DNA of 57,710 nucleotides from a virus: positions 17,564-75,273 of IMG/VR virus record IMGVR_UViG_3300000227_000004, one strand, 5' to 3'. Of the stretch, positions 52,979-57,710 are shown one piece after another. Numbering within the stretch: position 1 is the stretch's first letter; the number at the start of each line of letters is the position of its first letter. Both the position numbers and the translations under genes were made by a program. A model generated the notes under the pieces. It ran no database searches, was not told the DNA's origin, and saw only the letters and a list, made by a program, of their open reading frames with translations.

Positions 52979-53025
52979 TTTTAAAGTCATATGCGTCGAT
53001 GAGAACGCTATGTCCTATTTGTAAG
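52979..53025 (-). repeat. Direct repeat 3, promoter-like
   Basis: Third copy of the repeat, just downstream of the nrdD stop. It carries TTCTCA, a 16-base spacer and TAAAAT on the - strand. Confidence 0.8.
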
Positions 53026-53059
53026 ATTACTGTCCTTATAACGTATTTTTCCGTTTTTT

Positions 53060-54817
53060 TTATGCTGGCCCTTCTGAGAACCTTCTTGACCAAAATTCTG
53101 TCTTTCTAACTTTGTTCCAGCTTGATAATGGGACGAAGTACCCAATTATTCTTGTCGTGTAATCTACTATTTTCCCTTTGCAAATCGGGCATTCACTGTG
53201 TTTTCCTATAGTATTATGCTGATTCTCGCATTGAGCATACACATGTGTCGGTGCGAAATGAGTCATCCCTGCCTTTGCGGCCATTTTTATCAATGAAATC
53301 ATGCTTTTGTTCGTCAGTTGTTTTTCTATATTCAGATGAGTAATCGCACCCCCCGTAAAGTATTCATCCAGCTCTCCTGCGTATTTCACTCTGTCTAATA
53401 GATCAACATCTTCCCAAAGTGGTATATACTGATTGCTTAATATCTGGAGGCCCACTTCCTGCCCTAACTCTGCCGCAGCACTTTCCCCAGGTATCTGCTC
53501 TATGTTTATTGGCATTTTTAGACACTTAGACATGCATGATACCGAATCTTTTATTATGAGCATGATGCTCTTTATTTCCTCGATTATCTCTACTAATTTT
53601 GGCGATTGAACACCTTTCTTACTTAGGGATATTATTGCCCCTTCCCAGATGCCTATAATACCTACAGTGGAGAAAAAATTCTGATCTAGGTTCTCCCAAT
53701 TATTCTTAAAGAACTTTAAAAACTTCCCAGACTTATGCGACACTAAACTTCTTAAAAGTTCTCTATGGGTCTTAAGCACTTTTATGGCGGTGTTTGTATA
53801 CTCCTCTAAAGATTTCCCGTCTGAGATTATTTTCGGGATATTTAAAGTAACGACTCTGTGAGAGCCTATTCTGACCCCCCCATTGCCAAAAGAGTCTACG
53901 CCTGCCATGTCCATAAGTAAATCTAAATCATTTGACATTCGGCAACATGATGCGAACTTCCTGGCATCTTTAGAGATGTATATGTTAAGTCTACCGGTTT
54001 TTAGGTAAGAGGCTATCTCATGGAGCCACTCTTCGTCTAGAATTTCTCTTGTTGGTGAGAGGGCTATATTGGCCGTAGTTACGGGGAATCTAAAAGGCTT
54101 GCCCTTTATCCCTTTAGCGAATTCTTCAAGAAAGACTTTCTGTAGCGCTTTTATAATTAGTATCTGCTCTGGCGTTTGCTTGAATACTACATCAAGCGTC
54201 GGAGCGTCCGCGATAGTCACATTTACAAACGGAGATTGGCCTGATGGCCTCACTTTTCTGTGGAAGGTAAAGATCATTGATTGGTATACATTAGCAATGT
54301 GGTATTTCTCTTGATTAACATGCTCGACAGATTTAAAAAACTCAGCGGAGTTTACAAACAAGTCTGGGATTGCTATTGCGCCGGCATGATCTTGTGCCAT
54401 CTCTAGAACTAGGTCTATGACCTGCATAACATAGCTGTCAAATCTCTTGGGCCTGTCTGATGGGTAATCCTCTACATACTGGAGTCCCTCAAGTAGTATT
54501 CTACCAGTAGAAGTGGCATAGCAATATGGTATGATGCCCTTAGTTATGTCATGAAAATAGAAATATTTAGGGGCGGCCGGCCCGGACATGTGTGCTTCTT
54601 CACGCCAGAATTTATCTAACTCCTCACGAGTCATGTGCTCTGAAAGATTATCATACATCATTTTTACGGTCAGGTCTGCAAGACCTTTTGCTGCGTAGTC
54701 CATGGCAAAGTTACTGAAAGAAAAGTTAGCGGCATTGGCATTTTTATCGTAAGCTATTTCACCTGGCTCTTCAGTCATGTGTTTCTGGAACATTTGGTAA
54801 GATCTATCATCTAACAT
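53060..54817 (-). CDS. nrdD: Anaerobic ribonucleoside-triphosphate reductase (class III)
   Basis: The product (585 residues) reduces ribonucleotides to deoxyribonucleotides using a glycyl radical, supplying phage DNA synthesis without oxygen. It shows FSFSNFAMDYA near the start, SGQSPFVNVTI, a CCRMS cysteine region, and a C-terminal zinc site (CENQ, CPIC). The radical loop is RIIGYFVPLSSWNKVRK, with Gly559 as the probable radical residue. Length is a little below typical NrdD because the N-terminal ATP-cone is absent. The ATG overlaps the end of nrdG by seven bases. Confidence 0.95.
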   Translation of the reverse strand: MLDDRSYQMFQKHMTEEPGEIAYDKNANAANFSFSNFAMDYAAKGLADLTVKMMYDNLSEHMTREELDKFWREEAHMSGPAAPKYFYFHDITKGIIPYCYATSTGRILLEGLQYVEDYPSDRPKRFDSYVMQVIDLVLEMAQDHAGAIAIPDLFVNSAEFFKSVEHVNQEKYHIANVYQSMIFTFHRKVRPSGQSPFVNVTIADAPTLDVVFKQTPEQILIIKALQKVFLEEFAKGIKGKPFRFPVTTANIALSPTREILDEEWLHEIASYLKTGRLNIYISKDARKFASCCRMSNDLDLLMDMAGVDSFGNGGVRIGSHRVVTLNIPKIISDGKSLEEYTNTAIKVLKTHRELLRSLVSHKSGKFLKFFKNNWENLDQNFFSTVGIIGIWEGAIISLSKKGVQSPKLVEIIEEIKSIMLIIKDSVSCMSKCLKMPINIEQIPGESAAAELGQEVGLQILSNQYIPLWEDVDLLDRVKYAGELDEYFTGGAITHLNIEKQLTNKSMISLIKMAAKAGMTHFAPTHVYAQCENQHNTIGKHSECPICKGKIVDYTTRIIGYFVPLSSWNKVRKTEFWSRRFSEGPA

Positions 54818-55362
54818 TTTTTTATCTCCTGTAAGTTTTTATCTTCAAATTCTGGTCGATATTGTCCAATAATTACATCTGTGATAGTTGCATGGCCGTC
54901 CTTGGCTAACGAGAGTTGCTTTACCACTAACCCATCAGAGTTACGTAGTCTGCCCCACAGAATTGCGTCTATTTCCTTAAGTCTGCACTTGTCCTCACCC
55001 CCCTCTTCAGAGAAATCGGCCCCCGTATACCAAATGATCTTAACATAGGGGCATAGAAGCTTAATTTTATGCACTAACGCTAGCCAATCTTCTAACTGAA
55101 AGAAAAAATCCCCCCCAGAACCCACAACAGTCAGGTCATGGCAGGAGACTTTTTTTAAAAATTCAGATTTAGCTTTTATTATCTCTATGATTGCCTCTTC
55201 ATGCAAACCAGTGTTATCATCATTTAATTCAAAGCATTGTAGCGATTTATTATGACAGCCGGGACAGGCCCACTTGCATCCTACTGCATAAAGAACTAGG
55301 GAGGGGTTTTCGAAAACTATGTCATCACTGAACGAGCACGATACGGTTGCTACTCTTAGCAT
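54811..55362 (-). CDS. nrdG: Anaerobic RNR activase, radical SAM
   Basis: The frame is open from 55410, but ATG 55362 follows AGGAG by seven bases and is preferred, giving 183 residues. The radical-SAM cluster motif is CKWACPGCHN (CxxxCxxC). SGGDFFFQ and IIWYTGADF correspond to the conserved GGD and W-YTG motifs of NrdG. It installs the glycyl radical on NrdD and is translationally coupled to it. The 5' end overlaps the opposite-strand resolvase gene by about 44 bases. Confidence 0.93.
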   Translation of the reverse strand: MLRVATVSCSFSDDIVFENPSLVLYAVGCKWACPGCHNKSLQCFELNDDNTGLHEEAIIEIIKAKSEFLKKVSCHDLTVVGSGGDFFFQLEDWLALVHKIKLLCPYVKIIWYTGADFSEEGGEDKCRLKEIDAILWGRLRNSDGLVVKQLSLAKDGHATITDVIIGQYRPEFEDKNLQEIKKC

Positions 55363-56446
55363 AGGGCTGCTCCTGAAAGATCTCTTATGTTTGTCGGGAA
55401 TAGAAAGCATTTACAGTATTCGATGCGGGAGCAACGAATACCGCTACTTTGTTAATGAGTGCACAAAGAGAGTCGGTCATGGTTGTGGTATTTTAATCTG
55501 GGATGAGATATTGCCAGATCTCCAGAAATTGCAAAAGCATTATACAGCATTCCAATTTTTTTATAAAGGCAAACAAAAAGCGAATATCTCCATTTCAATA
55601 GAGTATAATAACAACGAAACGCTGTATCAAAGGCTAGTCTCTGGACTCGTTAACAGTAAAAAAATTATTTTCATAAATTTTCCAAAAAATATCTTAAATT
55701 TAGCAGTAGATAAATTAACTGCCAGTATTGCACTTGGCAAAAACTGGGCGGACATTACCACTACGGCCGGCAACAAAGTACAAGATGTCGTTATGGGAAA
55801 TACCCTCCAAGATATAAAAAATATAGTTTTACACATAAAAAACGAAAGTACATGCGAACTGCGTTCTGAGTATAAATTCTGCAATTCATGCGAGGTGTGC
55901 GCCCTTGACATTTCCATGCAGAGTACTGGTGTTGCGGCGCTGTGCGAAATCGATGGTCAATCCTCAATCTTACTTGGTAAAATAAAATCATCAGCCGATT
56001 TGGATGACATTTCCAGAGGGTGGAGAGCTGCTGAGGAGCTTCGGAGGGTGACCATGTTAAGCATTTCTACTGGGGAGAAATTTATAGTAGATGTGACAAG
56101 AGCCGCATCCTTGGTTGTAGAGGGGGGAGCCTTGGGTGCGATTCAGGGCGCATATAGAATAGGAAGATTCTCAGGAGCTGTGCTGAGTGCTTTCTCAAAT
56201 AAGACAGTTCCTATGGAAGTAAGCCCTACCAGACTAAAACTGGTAACTACTGGAAAGGGCAGAGCAGAGAAGTTCCAAATGATTGCGGCAGCCAGAGCAC
56301 ATTATAACATTCCAGATAGTATTTCAATTTCTGACGATGAGGCGGATGCACTCTCGTTACTCAGGTACAAGATAAGTCAGCCGGAACTGGATAGGGGCTT
56401 CCCCATAAAATCTAAAAAAACCAAAAGGAGAAAAAAATGTCAATAA
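55319..56446 (+). CDS. RuvC-like Holliday junction resolvase with N-terminal extension
   Basis: The product (375 residues from ATG 55319, whose GGGAGG is about 14 bases away; a later non-ATG start is possible) has a RuvC/RNase H fold from about residue 193. It shows CALDISMQSTG (D197), LVVEGGALG (E268), VSPTRLKLVTTGKG and DDEADALSLL (D340, D343). It would cleave branched DNA before packaging. The N-terminal 190 residues are unusual and unrecognised, with a cysteine cluster (CNSCEVC) just before the nuclease. It overlaps nrdG divergently and thyX by ten bases. Confidence 0.75.
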   Translation: MSSLNEHDTVATLSIGLLLKDLLCLSGIESIYSIRCGSNEYRYFVNECTKRVGHGCGILIWDEILPDLQKLQKHYTAFQFFYKGKQKANISISIEYNNNETLYQRLVSGLVNSKKIIFINFPKNILNLAVDKLTASIALGKNWADITTTAGNKVQDVVMGNTLQDIKNIVLHIKNESTCELRSEYKFCNSCEVCALDISMQSTGVAALCEIDGQSSILLGKIKSSADLDDISRGWRAAEELRRVTMLSISTGEKFIVDVTRAASLVVEGGALGAIQGAYRIGRFSGAVLSAFSNKTVPMEVSPTRLKLVTTGKGRAEKFQMIAAARAHYNIPDSISISDDEADALSLLRYKISQPELDRGFPIKSKKTKRRKKCQ

Positions 56447-57078
56447 AAATAAAATTTTGTTATCCACACATAAAACTTCTTGCTTTTAACACCGACGCTG
56501 TGTTACCCGCCATAAATACTTGTTATGATCTGAGTGACTGTGACGAAAGCCGCATACCTCGCGTCATTTCTAGCTCTGGACACTTGTCTGTACTTAGACA
56601 TGGATTTGCCAGCGTCAAGATTATGGGAATTAGCCGGGCTACTGGGCGACAGATACTTAGGAAAGGCCATGCTGACTACCTAGAGAAGTCTCAAAGGTAT
56701 GTAGATGTTAGAAACGCTGCTTTTTCGATACCTAAAAAAATAGTCTCCAACCCAGAATACATTAAAAAATACACCCAAGCTCTGCGTAAGTCTTTAGAGA
56801 CATACGCATGGCTCAGGAATAACGGCGTCACCAAAGAAGATGCAAGAGATGTTTTGCCCCAGTCGATAGAGACGACAATAACTATGTCTGGAAATCTTCA
56901 AATGTGGTGGGATTTTTTTAATCTTAGAATTGACGGTAAAGTACAGGAGCAGTGTAGAATAGTTGCAGTGTTGATATTAAACGCCTTTTGTGGCAAAAGC
57001 GATATTTTCAAGATTCACCCCAAGATAAACGACAATCATTATCTAAGGCATATTTCTGAGATCGATGCCCTTTGCTAA
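56437..57078 (+). CDS. thyX: Flavin-dependent thymidylate synthase
   Basis: The product (213 residues) makes dTMP from dUMP using FAD and folate. ISRATGRQILR leads into the signature region at residues 75-88 (RKGHADYLEKSQRY), which aligns with RHRxxSxNExSxRY but keeps only R75, E83, S85, R87 and Y88. Later GVTKEDARDVLP, SGNLQMWWDFFNLR and VQEQCRIVA match the folate- and nucleotide-binding parts. Overall order and length are those of ThyX. The altered signature raises the question of normal activity. It begins inside the end of the resolvase gene behind AAGGAG. Confidence 0.85.
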   Translation: MSIKIKFCYPHIKLLAFNTDAVLPAINTCYDLSDCDESRIPRVISSSGHLSVLRHGFASVKIMGISRATGRQILRKGHADYLEKSQRYVDVRNAAFSIPKKIVSNPEYIKKYTQALRKSLETYAWLRNNGVTKEDARDVLPQSIETTITMSGNLQMWWDFFNLRIDGKVQEQCRIVAVLILNAFCGKSDIFKIHPKINDNHYLRHISEIDALC

Positions 57079-57459
57079 TAAGTTGTTTAAGCACTCGTTT
57101 AGATATGCCTCGTCGTGCTCTGGGTATATATGCACTGGTGGGCAGGATTTAGGAAGAGACAGAGGCCCTCCCGGCGTCGAAGGCATGGCCTTCCTTCTGT
57201 ATTCTGGGAAAAACCATTTGTAATCTGGAGTAAATTCTCTACGTATCATCTCCCAAAGTATTTGCGTGTGATACATATATAGCATCTCGGGTGGGTGAGT
57301 GGAAACGTAACTGAGCGCACGATAATATTCCGCTAGAGTGATGGGTGGTGGGCATACGTTTCTAAGACACTTCCTACAAACGCCATGAGAGATTAGCCTC
57401 TCTCCGGTGTTGTCATCGACATACGTTATTATTTCTAGGTCATCACAACTACATTTCAT
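57043..57459 (-). CDS. Small cysteine-rich protein
   Basis: ATG 57459 (MKCSCDDLEI) is preferred over the open frame from 57522; it overlaps the stop of the upstream alanine-repeat gene as ATGA. The 138-residue protein has CSC near the start and GVCRKCLRNVC at about residues 27-37, together a possible zinc site. A helical, aromatic middle and a Pro-rich end follow. Its 3' end converges on thyX with a 36-base overlap. Function unknown. Confidence 0.6.
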   Translation of the reverse strand: MKCSCDDLEIITYVDDNTGERLISHGVCRKCLRNVCPPPITLAEYYRALSYVSTHPPEMLYMYHTQILWEMIRREFTPDYKWFFPEYRRKAMPSTPGGPLSLPKSCPPVHIYPEHDEAYLNECLNNLLAKGIDLRNMP

Positions 57460-57710
57460 ATTTTCAACCCTTCTGCCGCTTCGAGCGCGGCGAAGACTGC
57501 TTCTGTAAGCATATCCCTGCAAATCTCTGCCGTGTGCTCGCTGTTTTTTGTATATGCATCGGCGGCATAGTCGACGTCACGAGCAGCAGCGGCGGTATGG
57601 GCACAGGCAGCAGCGGCGGTATGGGCACAGGCAGCAGCGGCGGCATAGGTGGCGGCACAGGAAACAGCGGCGGCATAGGTGGCGGCGGTAGCAGCGGCAG
57701 CATAGGCAGC
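57456..57710 (-). CDS. Alanine-repeat protein, 5' end outside window
   Basis: On the - strand the frame is open from the window edge to TGA 57456-57458. It gives 84 residues: tandem Ala-rich units such as TAAAACAH and YAAA, then a non-repetitive end (DVDYAADAYTKNSEHTAEIC, then RDMLTEAVFAALEAAEG). Such Ala-rich repeats with a short helical C-terminus occur in other phage and prophage proteins of unknown role. The translation is reinforced by the ATGA coupling to the next gene. A Pro-rich reading of the same DNA in another frame is an artefact of the repeats. Confidence 0.65.
   Translation of the reverse strand, partial: AAYAAAATAATYAAAVSCAATYAAAAACAHTAAAACAHTAAAARDVDYAADAYTKNSEHTAEICRDMLTEAVFAALEAAEGLKI
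57583..57710. repeat. GC-rich tandem repeat, about 24-bp units
   Basis: Units like GGCAGCAGCGGCGGTATGGG repeat with small changes to the window edge. The region is much more GC-rich than its surroundings. It encodes the alanine repeats on the - strand and may vary in copy number or cause assembly errors. Confidence 0.8.

Larger units (their letters stand above)
52397..53059. other. Non-coding region with three repeat-hairpin units
   Basis: No credible gene fits in these 663 bases; the short open frames lack ribosome sites and vary between the units. It contains three units, each a conserved direct repeat (52576-52618, 52796-52836, 52979-53025) adjoining a long hairpin (52499-52570, 52692-52786, 52848-52976). 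Read on the - strand each repeat has a promoter-like TTNNCA, 16 bases, TAANAN just before the hairpin. It lies between nrdD and the replication operon, so a replication origin, leader RNA or small-RNA cluster are all possible. Confidence 0.8.

Noticed and set aside
52576-53025. CRISPR array formed by the three direct repeats
   Set aside because: Repeats are imperfect at their edges, spaced 189-214 bases apart, and the intervals are long palindromes rather than short unique spacers.
57464-57703. Proline-rich protein (PPPMPP repeats)
   Set aside because: This is the same GC-rich repeat read in another frame. Only the alanine frame continues into an ordinary protein end and couples to the next gene.
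1-57710. tRNA genes
   Set aside because: I looked for cloverleaf-type T-loop and acceptor pairs in the gaps and saw none. A dedicated search would be needed to exclude degenerate ones.

Overview
The window is part of the genome of a large contractile-tailed bacteriophage (myovirus type). The evidence is a terminase large subunit, a head maturation protease, an HK97-type capsid module, tail-fibre genes, a 926-residue tail sheath and a probable tail tube protein on the + strand, with a phage replication and nucleotide-metabolism module mostly on the - strand. The phage encodes an oxygen-sensitive class III ribonucleotide reductase with its activase (NrdD/NrdG), which points to an anaerobic or facultative host. 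Signal-peptide and membrane-anchored coiled-coil proteins in the - block would fit a Gram-negative host, but no host can be named. I saw no tRNA gene, integrase or insertion sequence.

Layout. Bases 1-24.3 kb (+ strand): small virion-type proteins, terminase (3342-4892), protease (6655-8076), acidic scaffold candidate, decoration protein and major capsid protein (8150-10741), neck proteins (10828-13829), a cluster of fibre or receptor-binding genes including a seven-bladed beta-propeller (13832-20604), then sheath and tube (20678-24325). Six promoters of one sigma70-like type (TTGAYT or similar, 17-base spacer, TATANN) drive this block, including a tandem pair before the scaffold/capsid genes. 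A pair of convergent terminators at 24.4 kb separates it from the - block. Portal, tape measure and baseplate genes were not recognised and probably lie outside the window.

Bases 24.4-30.7 kb (- strand): small unknown genes, a possible spanin-like pair, a dNMP kinase-like protein and a MoxR-type AAA ATPase with a VWA protein. Bases 30.8-41.3 kb: a 639-residue repeat protein with a likely C-terminal winged helix, a 1940-residue protein of unknown function, a small protein with a CARF-like signature, and an SF2 helicase. A single + strand gene with its own consensus promoter is wedged in at 41354-41653. Bases 41.6-52.4 kb: the replication operon, read right to left as Cas4/RecB-like nuclease, probable ssDNA-binding protein, primase-MCM-like helicase fusion, a 226-residue unknown, a reverse transcriptase with a roughly 400-residue insertion in its palm, and family A DNA polymerase.

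Bases 52.4-53.06 kb contain no gene. They hold three units, each a conserved promoter-like direct repeat followed on the - strand by a long hairpin; the third has a T-tract and looks like a complete small-RNA gene. Beyond this are nrdD/nrdG (- strand), a RuvC-like resolvase and thyX (+ strand), a small cysteine-rich protein and the end of an alanine-repeat protein (- strand).

The two most unusual items are the reverse transcriptase embedded in a replication operon and the hairpin array 5 to 6 kb upstream of it in the same direction. A link between them is only a hypothesis.
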